From the NCBI RefSeq assembly GCF_028290495.1, contig NZ_JAQGJT010000151.1:33168-97167 (forward strand): a DNA stretch of 64,000 nt. The letters run 5' to 3'. The position numbers were made by a program, and so were the translations under genes. Every line of letters begins with the position of its first letter. The stretch's first letter is position 1. This stretch comes from Tardiphaga sp. (GTDB lineage: Bacteria > Pseudomonadota > Alphaproteobacteria > Rhizobiales > Xanthobacteraceae). Positions 35,255-44,597 of this stretch are shown one piece after another. The notes beneath the pieces are model-generated. The model searched no databases. It saw only the letters and a list, made by a program, of their open reading frames with translations, and was not told the origin of the DNA.

Positions 35255-36354
35255 CGCGCGACGGGCTTCGGCGCGAGCCGGTCGTCGGTCGCGTAGATCG
35301 AACAATTCCCCGAATATTTGCCGCAGGCGGCCAACGCCTCGGCTTCCGCCTCTGCCGGGCTGCGCATTCCGGTGCGGAACGCAAACGCGCCCTTCGGCGA
35401 TACCGCGAAGGCCTTGTGCGGACCGCTGCGCAGATAGGTCGCAAAGTTGGCGCGGCCATTGTCGCTGAGATGTGCCGGTGGCGTCAGATTGACGACGGGC
35501 AGGGAGATCAGGTCGCGGGTGCCGAGATTCTGTTCACGCAGAAAACGATCGACCATCGGCGTCCATATTCCAATTCCGGTTGCCGAAAACAGGAAATGCC
35601 CGTCGCTGCCAAAGGCCGGCGCATCGATGAATTGCGCGCGGCCACCTGAGGCTGTGAAGGCGCCGTGCAGCCGGTGAGCGAGGTCGGGGCCGAAGAACTT
35701 GTCGTTCGCCGCATAAATCCACAGCATCGGCGCGCGCGCCGTCCGGCCGTAGCTGGCGAAGGCCTCGACCAGCGCCGCTTCGCTGCAGACGTCGTTGTCG
35801 GCGCGCGAGCCGCGGCCGCCGGCAAAGTTGATCACCGCGGCCAGACCCTGCGGCGGATCGGCGGCGAGCGCCACGCTGGCGAATCCACCGGCGGAGACGC
35901 CGACCGCGATCATGCCCTGTGTCGTGACATCGGCGCGCTGCCCCATCGCAGCGATCGCCGCCCGCAGATCCGTCGCGGACGCCTTGCCGGCGATCATGTA
36001 GTTGCGGCGGTCGCACGGGCCGCTGTTCTCGGCGTAGGTGCCGTCGGACTGGCCGTAGCCGCGCCGCATCACCACCAGCGCGGCAAAGCCGCGGCGGGCG
36101 AATTCGGCGGCCTGCGAATAACTGCGGGAGGGCGTCATGCCGGCGCGGTCGGCGACGTCGCGCGGCGCGCCGTGGCTGATCAGCGCCAGCGGATAGCGTC
36201 CGCTGCCGGATGGCCGCAACAGCATCGCTTCAAGGCCGCGCGGGCCTGCGGCGGCCATCGGAATCCGCAGGTCCTCGCGGTGCAGTTCATCGGCCCGCAC
36301 GGCCTGTATCGCCCCGCAGAGGATCGCGCAGGCGAGCAGCGCGCGGCTGATCAT
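35251..36354 (-). CDS. Secreted alpha/beta hydrolase (dienelactone hydrolase-like)
   Basis: 367-aa exported serine hydrolase. Signal peptide: [20 protein letters not shown]. The fold shows an oxyanion segment [10 protein letters not shown], nucleophile elbow [10 protein letters not shown] (Ser about residue 153), probable Asp in NDKFFGPD and His in [10 protein letters not shown]-terminal extension of about 85 residues ([21 protein letters not shown], Cys pair CGKYSGNC) resembles the small stress-type domain seen in several periplasmic alphaproteobacterial proteins. Start ATG 36354 overlaps the thioesterase stop (ATGA), so the two are translationally coupled. Confidence 0.85.
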   Translation of the reverse strand: MISRALLACAILCGAIQAVRADELHREDLRIPMAAAGPRGLEAMLLRPSGSGRYPLALISHGAPRDVADRAGMTPSRSYSQAAEFARRGFAALVVMRRGYGQSDGTYAENSGPCDRRNYMIAGKASATDLRAAIAAMGQRADVTTQGMIAVGVSAGGFASVALAADPPQGLAAVINFAGGRGSRADNDVCSEAALVEAFASYGRTARAPMLWIYAANDKFFGPDLAHRLHGAFTASGGRAQFIDAPAFGSDGHFLFSATGIGIWTPMVDRFLREQNLGTRDLISLPVVNLTPPAHLSDNGRANFATYLRSGPHKAFAVSPKGAFAFRTGMRSPAEAEAEALAACGKYSGNCSIYATDDRLAPKPVAR

Positions 36355-36803
36355 GGCGCCATCGTCTCGCGCAGCATCCAGGGCTGGAACCGCGCGATTA
36401 CTTCGTCGGAAATGGCCGTCGGCGCGCGGCTTTCGAGGCCGACCATCACGGTAGTCGAGGTTGCCGAAGCCACGCATTTGCCTTCCGAGAACACCACCTG
36501 CGAGAACGTCGCCGAGGTGCGGCCGAGTTTGCTGACGCCGAGGCCGAGTTCGATCGTACCGGGCCAGTGCAGTTCGGCGCGATAATGGATATCGAGGCGG
36601 ACCAGCACCCAGCTCAGCCCCGTCGGCATCAGGCCGTTGCGCAAGTCCTTCACCAGCATCACCCGGCTGGTCTCGAAATAGCTGGCATAGACCGCATTGT
36701 TGACGTGCTGATTCGGATCGAGATCGGCGAAGCGCACATTGTCGGTGAGGCGGTAGGGATAGTTCTCAAGCAAGGGCTGCGGCGAGCGGGCGGGTGCGTT
36801 CAC
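36351..36803 (-). CDS. Acyl-CoA thioesterase, hot-dog (4HBT) family
   Basis: 150-aa hot-dog fold protein with the 4-hydroxybenzoyl-CoA thioesterase motif [22 protein letters not shown] (residues about 23-44), the Asp being the catalytic residue of this branch. It would hydrolyse an acyl-CoA; substrate unknown. It starts at GTG 36803, and its stop overlaps the start of the secreted hydrolase by 4 bp. Confidence 0.88.
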   Translation of the reverse strand: MNAPARSPQPLLENYPYRLTDNVRFADLDPNQHVNNAVYASYFETSRVMLVKDLRNGLMPTGLSWVLVRLDIHYRAELHWPGTIELGLGVSKLGRTSATFSQVVFSEGKCVASATSTTVMVGLESRAPTAISDEVIARFQPWMLRETMAP

Positions 36804-37009
36804 GAATGGGTCTCCGGGTTTACCGACCGTACCGCGCGATTGCGCGAGATGCCATGCGGCTCGTCACCGTGTTGTGGCAAATGTGGCAGCTGTCACAATC
36901 GGAAATCTGCGGCAATCTTGCAAAAGCCACTAAAGCTCGGCACGCTGCAACAAGCGTGGATGATGGATGCAACCGCATGAATGTGATTGCGCTTTTCCAG
37001 GGGACGACG

Positions 37010-37612
37010 ATGGTACGGGCTCATTCCAGACTGGCGATCACGGTGGCTTCGGGTCTCGCCGTTCTGGCGGCACTCTCCAGTCCGCTGAAAGCGGCCGAGC
37101 CGAGCGCGGCCGGGCTCTGGCAGAAGGTCGAAAAGGGCAAGCCTGTGGTCTGGGTCCTGATGCTGGACCGCGGCGGCGTATTTGAAGGCGCCATCGCCAA
37201 GACCTTCCCCAGTCCGGACGAGCCGGCCAACGACACCTGCGCCAAATGCGTCGATGACCGCAAGAACGCGCCGGTGCTCGGTATCTCCTTCATCCGCGAC
37301 ATGAAGCAGGACGGCCTGAAATACGAGAACGGCAACATTCTCGATCCGCGTGACGGCAAGATCTACAAGGCCAAGATGAGCGTCAGCGAGGACGGCCAGG
37401 AACTCACCGTGCGCGGTTACTGGGGGATTGCGCTGCTCGGCAAGAACGAGGTCTGGTACCGGCTGCCCGACACCATGACCGCGCAGCTCGATCCCGCCGT
37501 GATCACCAAATACCTGCCGGCCCAGGCCGCCGCGATGAAACCGGTCGCGCCTGCGAAGCCGACGGTCGCCGTGGCGAAGAAGAACACCGCGCCCGGTCCT
37601 GTTCCGCACTAA
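37010..37612 (+). CDS. Exported DUF2147-like protein
   Basis: 200-aa secreted protein. Signal peptide: [22 protein letters not shown] (cleaved near residue 28). The mature part follows the DUF2147 pattern: [24 protein letters not shown], a Cys pair (CAKC), [43 protein letters not shown]. The C-terminus is Ala/Pro/Lys-rich. The function of the family is not established. ATG 37010 is preferred because AGGGGA precedes it and the signal peptide then starts cleanly; ATG 36977 is an in-frame alternative. Confidence 0.8.
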   Translation: MVRAHSRLAITVASGLAVLAALSSPLKAAEPSAAGLWQKVEKGKPVVWVLMLDRGGVFEGAIAKTFPSPDEPANDTCAKCVDDRKNAPVLGISFIRDMKQDGLKYENGNILDPRDGKIYKAKMSVSEDGQELTVRGYWGIALLGKNEVWYRLPDTMTAQLDPAVITKYLPAQAAAMKPVAPAKPTVAVAKKNTAPGPVPH

Positions 37613-37630
37613 GTTCGTAGCCATCGTTGA

Positions 37631-37880
37631 AACGCCGCTGTCCTTTCTTTCTCCCAAGTACAGATGAGGGAGAAAGGACAGCGGCGTTTGCCGTTCGCTA
37701 CAGCATCTTCGTTTTGAGATGGGCCATTCTCTCCGCAAGAATTCCTCATCCTGAAGAGAGGTCGTCTTCGACCGCGTCTCCAGCGAATGGCAACGCCATT
37801 CGCTGGAGACGCGCGACAAACGCTTCATGGTTCGAGACGCGCGCCAAATGGTGCGCTCCTCACCATGAGGACGGCGAGTA
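37631..37880. repeat. Two perfect intergenic palindromes
   Basis: The 299-bp gap holds no supported gene. AACGCCGCTGTCCTTTCT (37631-37648) is matched by its exact complement at 37671-37688, and a 19-bp arm beginning CGCGTCTCCAGCG (37773) by its exact complement at 37795-37813 with a 3-base loop. A third weaker one (CTCACCATGAG) follows near 37859. These look like REP-type elements and may also end transcripts of the flanking convergent genes. Confidence 0.65.
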
Positions 37881-37911
37881 GGCTAAATCCAAAAACCTCT
37901 AAACCGTGAAT

Positions 37912-39858
37912 CTATCGCAGTTGCGCCGGCGCGCCCAACGGCTCGCTGGTGACCTCCGCCTCGGCGCCGAGGCGCAGCACGGCGGTGGCGGCCGGCAGAG
38001 CCGCGTCGGCCATCGCGGCGTGGCCTTCGGCGGTCGGATGAATCGCGCCGCCATAGACGGCGGAAAGGATGCCCCAGGTGGCGTCATGGATATCGGACGG
38101 CTGAATCGCCGCCGACATGGCCTGCGGATAGGTCATCGCCGAGAAGTAGCTGTCATTGGCGTCGCGGATCCAGCGGGCGCGCGGCAGATACGGGCGGAAC
38201 TGACTGGCGCCAAGGCCGCACAGCATCGGCTGCGATGCCGCCGCCACGATGTCCGGATCGAAGCTCTGGCCCTTGGCGGAGAAGCAGGCGCGGTCGAACT
38301 CCGGATCGGACGCCGCGCGCGCGCAAAACCCGTGCATGGCGAAGGTCTGCTGATGCGCATCGACATAGGTCATGCGATCGGTTTCGGGATTGCGGCACAG
38401 AACGCCGCCCTGGCACAGCGCGATCGCCTTCAGTTGCGGCAGGAATTCGTTTTCGACGAAGTTGGCGACATTCGCCAGCCGCCGCGGATTGGCGTTGAAG
38501 GACGGGTGCACGTCGAAGCCGGCGGGGCCGCCGGGGCAGGGCGCGCCGTTGGAGAAGGTCGGATTGGCGTAGGCCGTGAAGATCACGTGCGACAGGTCGC
38601 CTGACAGCATCGGCTTCAGCGCCTCGCGTAATTTGCCGAAGCCGGCCGGCAGGTCGCGGGTCAAGGCGCTGCGGGAATCGTCCACCGAGCCGAGAATGCC
38701 GCTACGCTTGAACAGCGCGCGTTCTGTGTCGTTGTCGACGATGACATCGGCAACAAGATTGGAGAAGCCGATATCATTGGCGCCGACCGAGAGCAGCACG
38801 AGGTCGAGCTTGCGGTTTGGCTGGCGCTTTCGTGCGGCAGCCATCGCCTCGCGCAGTTCGATCATCTGGGCGTTGACGCTGCCCTGGCAGTTGGTCGCAG
38901 TCTTCGTGGTAAGGCACTCTTTGGCCTGCTGCTTGCCGAGCAACCCTTCAGCGATGGTGGCGCCCGAACAGGCCAGCGGCAGGTAGGTCACGGCGATATG
39001 CGGGTACTGCACGGCCATCGCGAGCGCGGTACGGGTCTGGTAGCTGTACAACGAGCGATGGCAGGGCGAACTCAGCCACTGCGCCCCCTGTGCCTGCCAG
39101 GCCTGCAGGGAATCATAGGTTTCGCAGGCACGGCCACCCTTGAAGCCGGCGCGGCTCGGCCGATAGAACTGGCCGACATCCGAACCGATATAGGAGCGGA
39201 AGCAGAAGCCTTCGTCGGACAGCGCCACCGGGCGGTCGGGGTTGCCTTCACCCGAGGCGATGGAATCGCCGAGGCCTGCGATCAGCACGTCGCGCACCGC
39301 GATTTCGGTGGACACGCGCACCGGCGCTTCGGCGCCGCTGGTGACGTCAACGATGGCCACCGTGCGCTTGCCGTAGGCGGCGCGGAAATTGACCGGCTCG
39401 GCGCAGTCGAAATTGGATTGCCGCGGGCCGTCGCCATCATCGAAGGTCCATGCGCAGACCGCGCCAACCGGGACTTCGCCGGTGAGCCGCACCGTCACCG
39501 GATGCTCGGTCGGCGTCAGGTAGCTCTCCTTGACGGCGTCGCGCGTGCAGGGCTCGCTGACCTTGCCGGCCATGTCGATGCACAACCTGTTGACGGTGTT
39601 GCGTGCCCAGCCGCGGCCGTCGCTCTGCACGCCCAGCGCCTGTTCCGAGGCCAGGATCGTGCGGTTGCGCAGCGTGTCGGCGTGGAGCTGGAAGTCGCGC
39701 TCCTCGCGAAATAGCCGGAAGCGGTTGCGGACCTCCCAGCTGATCTGCAGGGGGCCGTTGACCGCCTGCGCTGCGGCCCAGTCGGCCGGCAGGGCGCCGA
39801 AGGCGGCAAGCAACAAAGCGGAGCGGGTGAGGAGGCGTAGGATGCGTTGACAGATCAT
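37912..39858 (-). CDS. Exported SGNH/GDSL-type hydrolase
   Basis: 648-aa secreted protein. A signal peptide (LTRSALLLAAFGALPADWAAAQ) leads into about 150 residues of a beta-rich domain with an acidic DDGDGPRQ loop. An SGNH esterase domain follows: block I GLGDSIASGEGNPDRP near residue 195, block III SVGANDIGF near 350, and the terminal HPTAEGH (block V) near 618. Many Cys residues are present, suggesting periplasmic disulfides. Substrate unknown (lipid, carbohydrate ester or polymer). ATG 39858 places the signal peptide at the N-terminus. Confidence 0.82.
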   Translation of the reverse strand: MICQRILRLLTRSALLLAAFGALPADWAAAQAVNGPLQISWEVRNRFRLFREERDFQLHADTLRNRTILASEQALGVQSDGRGWARNTVNRLCIDMAGKVSEPCTRDAVKESYLTPTEHPVTVRLTGEVPVGAVCAWTFDDGDGPRQSNFDCAEPVNFRAAYGKRTVAIVDVTSGAEAPVRVSTEIAVRDVLIAGLGDSIASGEGNPDRPVALSDEGFCFRSYIGSDVGQFYRPSRAGFKGGRACETYDSLQAWQAQGAQWLSSPCHRSLYSYQTRTALAMAVQYPHIAVTYLPLACSGATIAEGLLGKQQAKECLTTKTATNCQGSVNAQMIELREAMAAARKRQPNRKLDLVLLSVGANDIGFSNLVADVIVDNDTERALFKRSGILGSVDDSRSALTRDLPAGFGKLREALKPMLSGDLSHVIFTAYANPTFSNGAPCPGGPAGFDVHPSFNANPRRLANVANFVENEFLPQLKAIALCQGGVLCRNPETDRMTYVDAHQQTFAMHGFCARAASDPEFDRACFSAKGQSFDPDIVAAASQPMLCGLGASQFRPYLPRARWIRDANDSYFSAMTYPQAMSAAIQPSDIHDATWGILSAVYGGAIHPTAEGHAAMADAALPAATAVLRLGAEAEVTSEPLGAPAQLR

Positions 39859-39937
39859 GGCGCGATGAACGTCACATATGGGGCGGAAGTAAGAGGTTGA
39901 AGCGAGGGCCGTGCGCTTGTCTGGCACAGCCTCATGG

Positions 39938-41011
39938 TCAGCGCTGCGCCTGGCGCTTCACCGGCCGGGTCGTCACGCTGCGGGCTGCCGCTGCGGCGAG
40001 CTCTTCGGCCTGCGCGGTGGCGCGGCCCTTCTGCCAGGGAATGACGACATTGAGCCAGAGTTCGCGGACGCCCATGATGCCGATCGCGACGGCGAACGGA
40101 ATCATGAAATACAGGATGCGGAACATCACCAGCGTCGCCACCAGTTGCTCCCTGCCGAATTGCGGCAGCGCCACCAGCATCGCGGCGTCGAACACGCCAA
40201 GGCTGCCCGGCGCATGGCTGGCGAAGCCGAGCAAGGTGGCGAGAATGAACACCACGGCCAGCGAGACGAAATCGATGCCGGGATCATTCGGCATCAGCAG
40301 ATACATCGCCAGCGCGCAGAAGCCGAGATCGACCACACCGATGGCAATCTGCAATAGCGTCAGCCGCGCCGAGGGCAGCACGACCTTCCAGCCGTTCTGG
40401 CCGAGTTCGCGACGGCGCTTGCCGACCGACAGCCAGACCAGATAGGCAGCGATGCCGGCGAGGCCGGCGAAGCCGATCAGACGATTGATCGCGTCGGGCA
40501 ACAGGTCCATCGCGGATGCTGCCTGCGGGTGCCAGATCATGCCGATGCCGAGCACGAAGGTGTTGCCGAGCCAGAACGTCAGGCCGGAGATGAAGCAGAT
40601 CTTGGCGACGTCGATCGCGCTGAGCCCGTAGTCCGAATAGATCCGGAACCGGATCGCGCCGCCGGTAAAAACCGTGGCGCCGAGATTATGGCCGATGGTG
40701 TAGCTGGTGAAGGAGGAAAGCGCGGCAATGCGGTAGGGGACGTGGGTCTTGCCGATCGTCCGCAGCGCGAAGAAATCGTAAAACGTCAGGGTGCCGAAGG
40801 CGCCGAGCACGCACAGAGCGGCCAGCGCGATCTGGTGCGGCGGCTTCTCGGCCATCGCGGACAGGATGACGCCCATGTCCACGCCCTTCAGGGTGCGGAC
40901 CAGATGGGAGATCGCCAGGCCGATGATCGCGATGCTCGCCACCACACCGAGCCGCTTCCAGCCGATGTAATGCCTGAAACCGCGCCCGAGCACGGTCATC
41001 ATACGTTGCAT
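39938..41011 (-). CDS. UPF0104 / lysylphosphatidylglycerol-synthase-like membrane protein
   Basis: 357-aa polytopic membrane protein with the conserved UPF0104 segments SSFTSYTIGHNLGATVFTGGAIRFRIY (residues about 90-116) and ATLLGFASHAPGSLGVFDAAMLVAL (near 280). It lacks the C-terminal aminoacyltransferase domain of full MprF, so only the flippase-like part is present. The tail is Ala/Arg-rich and cytoplasmic. ATG 41011 has GGGAGG eight bases upstream. A role in moving a lipid across the inner membrane is inferred from the MprF relation. Confidence 0.85.
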   Translation of the reverse strand: MQRMMTVLGRGFRHYIGWKRLGVVASIAIIGLAISHLVRTLKGVDMGVILSAMAEKPPHQIALAALCVLGAFGTLTFYDFFALRTIGKTHVPYRIAALSSFTSYTIGHNLGATVFTGGAIRFRIYSDYGLSAIDVAKICFISGLTFWLGNTFVLGIGMIWHPQAASAMDLLPDAINRLIGFAGLAGIAAYLVWLSVGKRRRELGQNGWKVVLPSARLTLLQIAIGVVDLGFCALAMYLLMPNDPGIDFVSLAVVFILATLLGFASHAPGSLGVFDAAMLVALPQFGREQLVATLVMFRILYFMIPFAVAIGIMGVRELWLNVVIPWQKGRATAQAEELAAAAARSVTTRPVKRQAQR

Positions 41012-41295
41012 TCGTCCTCCCGTCGGAGCGCGAACAGGTGGAAAGCCGATCGGGTCAGAAGATGGCAATGGGCGACCAATTCACTTTACGCGAAGTTCAT
41101 ACATGTTGGGAAACCCTTACGGCAAAAACAGCGCCGTGTGCAGCCCTTGACAAGCCCGGGGATGGTACCGCGCGGCGCGCCATCTTGCCGCTGCCGCCGA
41201 TCTCCTATGGACATATAGGCGCCCAGGACAAATTTTCCATGACGCACATCAAGAGGCGGGAACGGCAGGTTCCCGGATAGCCGCGCAGGTCAGCC

Positions 41296-41730
41296 TTACG
41301 CTTTTCGCAGCGCGAAATGCGCGCCGCAGAAGGCCATCACTCCGCCGAGCAGCAGCGCGGCAACACCCGCGACAACGCCGGCGACGGTGGGGACCGGGCT
41401 TGGCGCGGAGGCGGCTTGTCCGGCGCCGGCAAGCACCAGGACACCGACCGCAATCAGGAACTGGCGCATCCGCGGCGGGATCGCGCCGGAGGCGGCACTG
41501 TGCAGCAGCGTCGCGGTGACGTAGCCGCCGACGAAGCCCATCGCAGCAATCAGCCACCACGCGATCGCGGCGCCGGCCGGCATGAATTCCTGCGCATCGC
41601 TGCGCCACAGACTGCCGAGGTCCAATCCGAAGCGCTGGCCGAGCATATGCACGGCAAGCGCCAGTAGAAGTCCCGACATCATCGCGCCGGCGAGAATCAG
41701 GCGGCGCGGGAAATAGCTGGTTTCGGCCAT
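41296..41730 (-). CDS. Small four-helix membrane protein of unknown function
   Basis: 144-aa protein with four hydrophobic segments: LILAGAMMSGLLLALAVHML, AIAWWLIAAMGFVGGYVTATLL, FLIAVGVLVLAGAG and VAGVVAGVAALLLGGVMAFCGAHFAL. I do not recognise a family. Start MAETSYFPRR (41730) is preferred; ATG 41742 adds four residues. The upstream ORF continuation overlaps the divergent gene's leader and looks non-coding. The 284-bp gap to the UPF0104 gene contains nothing I can call. Confidence 0.65.
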   Translation of the reverse strand: MAETSYFPRRLILAGAMMSGLLLALAVHMLGQRFGLDLGSLWRSDAQEFMPAGAAIAWWLIAAMGFVGGYVTATLLHSAASGAIPPRMRQFLIAVGVLVLAGAGQAASAPSPVPTVAGVVAGVAALLLGGVMAFCGAHFALRKA

Positions 41731-41890
41731 CGATGATCCCATGCTGCGGCGCTGCGGCGCGGTGTCTTGCGCACGCGGGCGTCTCCGTGGCTTGTAAGGG
41801 ACACCGGGGCAGCCGCGCAAGCAAGCGCCTGTCGGTGGCTGGCGAGGACACGCTCTGTTCAGGACGCTTTTCAAGGGACGCAACGCGCCG

Positions 41891-42466
41891 GTGGCCGCCG
41901 CCGCCGCGCCGGACCATGCCTACGCCTACAAGGCGTCGCTTGTCGGCGCCGCGCATCTCTATGAACTTGCCGCGGACGGGCTGTCGTGGCGCACCGGGCG
42001 CAAGGCCGGGCTATGGCGCTATCGCGACATTGCGGAAGTGCGGCTGTCGTACCGGCCGATGGGGATGCAGGCCAAGCGGTTTCGCTGCGATCTCCGGCAT
42101 GAAGACGGCAGCCGGATCGTCATCATGTCGACCTCGAAGCAGACCGTGGCGCTGATGCAGCCGCAGGCCGGCTATCGCGGCTTTATCCTCGAACTGCATC
42201 GGCAGATGGAAGCGGCCGGCAGCGATGCGTCGCTGCATGGCGGGCTGCGGCCGGGGCTGTACTGGACCATCGTGGCCGCGCTGGTTCTGGTCGGCGTGGC
42301 GATGGTGGCGCTGCTGGTCCGCGCGCTCGTCACCGGCGAATTCGCCGGTGTCGCGTTCATTATCGGCTTTGCCGTGTTCGCCACCTGGCAGCTTCGCGGC
42401 GTGCTTCGCCGCAACCGGCCGCGCGACTACACTTTTGCAGATGTGCCCGCAGACCTGCTGCCGTGA
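41891..42466 (+). CDS. Uncharacterised protein with N-terminal soluble domain and two C-terminal helices
   Basis: 191-aa protein. Residues 15-110 look like a small beta-rich domain (HLYELAADGLSWRTGRK, YRDIAEVRLSYRPM, RIVIMSTSKQTVALM), and two hydrophobic helices follow (YWTIVAALVLVGVAMVALLVRAL, FAGVAFIIGFAVFATWQL). It starts with GTG 41891. In the ancestral layout it would have been tail-to-tail with ugd: its stop is 10 bp from the stop codon of the ugd remnant. Confidence 0.7.
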   Translation: MAAAAAPDHAYAYKASLVGAAHLYELAADGLSWRTGRKAGLWRYRDIAEVRLSYRPMGMQAKRFRCDLRHEDGSRIVIMSTSKQTVALMQPQAGYRGFILELHRQMEAAGSDASLHGGLRPGLYWTIVAALVLVGVAMVALLVRALVTGEFAGVAFIIGFAVFATWQLRGVLRRNRPRDYTFADVPADLLP

Positions 42467-42472
42467 TCGCGG

Positions 42473-42812
42473 GTGTCAGACCGCGCCGCGTCCGACGCCC
42501 TCATACACAAACCCCGCCGCCGCCATTTCTTCCGGCCGGTAGATGTTGCGCAGGTCGACCACGATCGGCTGCTTCATCGCCAGTTTCAGGCGCGACAGGT
42601 CAAGCGCGCGGAACTGAACCCATTCGGTGACGATCACCACCGCGTCGGCGCCCTCGGCGCAGTCATAGGCGTCCGTGCAATAGGTGATCTCGGGCAGCTC
42701 GCGTTTCGCCGCCTCCATGCCGACCGGATCGAAGGCGCGCACATGGGCGCCCATGTCGAGCAGGCCGGTGACGAACGGGATTAACGGCGCTTCGCGCATG
42801 TCGTTTGTGTCG
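42473..42812. repeat. Left copy of ~340-bp ugd 3'-end direct repeat
   Basis: This segment aligns base for base, without gaps, to 46340-46679 (offset 3,867). By eye I count about 25 mismatches, mostly at the two ends; the central 250 bp are almost identical. Together the copies bracket the AT-richer two-gene cassette. Confidence 0.9.
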
Positions 42813-42815
42813 GTG
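42476..42815 (-). pseudogene. Headless remnant of ugd (C-terminal ~113 codons)
   Basis: Reads as the last ~113 codons of UDP-glucose dehydrogenase (DMREAPLIPFVTGLLDMG to YEGVGRGAV) with no stop or frameshift, but without the NAD-binding and catalytic parts. The ORF track extends it to 42868 only by running into unrelated cassette DNA. Differences from the intact copy are mostly silent or conservative (CTDAYDC for CDDAYDC, GFVYEG for GFIYEG). It therefore looks like a diverged allele, recently cut off, rather than an old decaying gene. Unlikely to be expressed or functional. Confidence 0.88.
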
Positions 42816-42887
42816 CCGCAATTGAGTAATTCAACTAAAAGTAGCGAAAATTGCAAACTGTCGTACAACTGAGGCGAGGAGAATCAC

Positions 42888-44597
42888 ATGTATTCCGCCG
42901 CGCTCTCCGATGTCGAAATCATCTCCCGCTGTCAGTCTGGAGCTTTACTCGATGACATCGACCGCTTCGATATCGATGGAATCGAGGCTTCGCTTCTCGA
43001 TCGCTCCGTTTCTCTTCACAATGCTGGCCAGATCGACTTGCTTGCTCTAACGCAAACCGCGCAGTTCAATTCACTCTCCACGTCTGAATTTTTTGTAAGA
43101 CAGGACTTTTTCTGCAAGGCGATTCCTCGGCTGCAGACTCAAGCGCTTCTGTTGATGCAAGCGGTGAAGGCTTTGGTCGTGAGGGGTGGTGCCGATTTAA
43201 TGGCGAACCGACCCTATGAAGCGTTTCGCGACTGGTGTGCTGCCGATCGCACTCGATCCGATGCAATAATCGCCGCAGCTGAAGCCGGCGACGTTCAAGC
43301 CTCCGCCTTTGTCACCTTCGCGTTTACAGCCTTGGGCGATGCGACGTTGGCGCGTTCGTTCGTTGAGAAACACTCCGACGAGAGGCGGTTATCAGCGATG
43401 TTCGCTCTTGGCCGCATTAAACCAGTCGACGTGGTAGATGCCGAAGACAGCATTAGCGTTTTGTTGCCATTTGTCGATGCTGCTTATGATGAAACCCCGC
43501 GATACAATGCTCTAATGTCGCTGCTTAATATCTGTTGTCAATATCTTGATTTGGCCGCAGTCTATCTACCAAAGGCGATCGTTGCAGCAACGGTATCGCC
43601 GACGCCCGGTCTGCAGTTCAATCTAGCGCGAGCCCTCTGGCTACACGCTAAGCTCTTCGATCGTTCCTCTATAAAGTACATGTTGGACGCGTTGAAGACG
43701 GTCGACCCGGCGCTAGGGGGCGTAGTAAATGAAGTCGACCAGGCATTAAAAACGCTGCTAGAAACTCCAAATGGAGATCTGGCTCTACATTTTCTCTGTG
43801 AAATCCTCGCGCGTGATGACGGTTTTGAGCTGAAACAATTCAAGAGTGTAAGGCACGATTTGGCAAGCGGCGATCGGGATCGCCTGTTTAGGCTACTGGT
43901 ACGTTGGCTTAGCACCGACAACTCTAATTTGGGCGTAGCTGCTCAGCAGATTGTGACTGCTGGCGAGCATGCCGCTCCATTCCAAAACACCACAGGTGAT
44001 CTCGGATTGAACGGAGCGGATCACATTTTTCTCGCTTACAAAACACTAGGATGGCTGTTTCTTAACGATGTCGTTGCCGCCTCCATACTTGTTGCTTGTC
44101 TACGTGGGTGTGACCGAGCAACAGCAAAAATCATCGGAAGTTTGCTGTTCGATCCGTTGTTATTGAACTACGGCGGAAAGGCGTTCGAGTACCTAAAGAC
44201 TATCAAGAATGGTGACTTAGCCCACGGTCCAGTCAAGGCTGCGCTTAAAGCTGCAGCCGCCTATGCTAAGGGTCTTGAAATAGACCAGCCGATCAAGGAG
44301 TTGCGCCCCTCCGAGTATCAGCGCAGCGTTGAGCGGCGGCACGCGCATGATGTAATGAGAAAAATCCGAAAAGACGCCGAGAAACATTCGGTATTATTCA
44401 ATCTGGTGCACCGCTCCGTTCTTCTATACGGGCGTCGCTCTATCACCTATGTACAGGAGCCGGGCAGAAAACGGCGTCCTGTAAGTATGGACCTGCATTC
44501 CTTCAGCCATTCCTTCGAGCTACCAAGGTGTGAGGTCATCGATCCAGTTGGCCTAAGTGTAATGCTTCTTACCCTTCGGAGCGTAAGGCGCAAATGA
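42888..44597 (+). CDS. Cassette protein 1: putative helical-solenoid protein, unknown family
   Basis: 569-aa protein that I do not recognise. The sequence is almost all predicted helix with repeated Leu/Ala-rich segments (ALLLMQAVKALVVRGGADLM, ASAFVTFAFTALGDATLARSF, YNALMSLLNICCQYLDLAAVYL, LALHFLCEILARDDG), like HEAT/ARM-type solenoids. The C-terminal 100 residues are basic and differ in character (YQRSVERRHAHDVMRKIRKDAEKHS, YVQEPGRKRRPVSMDLHS). No signal peptide or convincing membrane anchor. AGGAGA lies five bases before ATG 42888. Codon use (TTA, ATA, AGA frequent) differs from neighbours. It overlaps cassette gene 2 by ATGA, so the products are probably made in fixed ratio and interact. 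Confidence 0.85.
   Translation: MYSAALSDVEIISRCQSGALLDDIDRFDIDGIEASLLDRSVSLHNAGQIDLLALTQTAQFNSLSTSEFFVRQDFFCKAIPRLQTQALLLMQAVKALVVRGGADLMANRPYEAFRDWCAADRTRSDAIIAAAEAGDVQASAFVTFAFTALGDATLARSFVEKHSDERRLSAMFALGRIKPVDVVDAEDSISVLLPFVDAAYDETPRYNALMSLLNICCQYLDLAAVYLPKAIVAATVSPTPGLQFNLARALWLHAKLFDRSSIKYMLDALKTVDPALGGVVNEVDQALKTLLETPNGDLALHFLCEILARDDGFELKQFKSVRHDLASGDRDRLFRLLVRWLSTDNSNLGVAAQQIVTAGEHAAPFQNTTGDLGLNGADHIFLAYKTLGWLFLNDVVAASILVACLRGCDRATAKIIGSLLFDPLLLNYGGKAFEYLKTIKNGDLAHGPVKAALKAAAAYAKGLEIDQPIKELRPSEYQRSVERRHAHDVMRKIRKDAEKHSVLFNLVHRSVLLYGRRSITYVQEPGRKRRPVSMDLHSFSHSFELPRCEVIDPVGLSVMLLTLRSVRRK

Noticed and set aside
41038-41280. 80-aa + strand ORF in the gap after the UPF0104 gene
   Set aside because: No ribosome site, no recognisable sequence, and composition unlike neighbouring genes.
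42476-42868. 130-aa ORF as an independent small gene
   Set aside because: Its last ~113 codons are the C-terminal part of ugd and its first ~18 codons are cassette leader DNA, so it is a truncated remnant.
42813-42887. Sigma-70-like promoter in the cassette leader (TTGAGT and an AT-rich stretch)
   Set aside because: No convincing -10 element at the right spacing, so only a generic AT-rich leader is reported.
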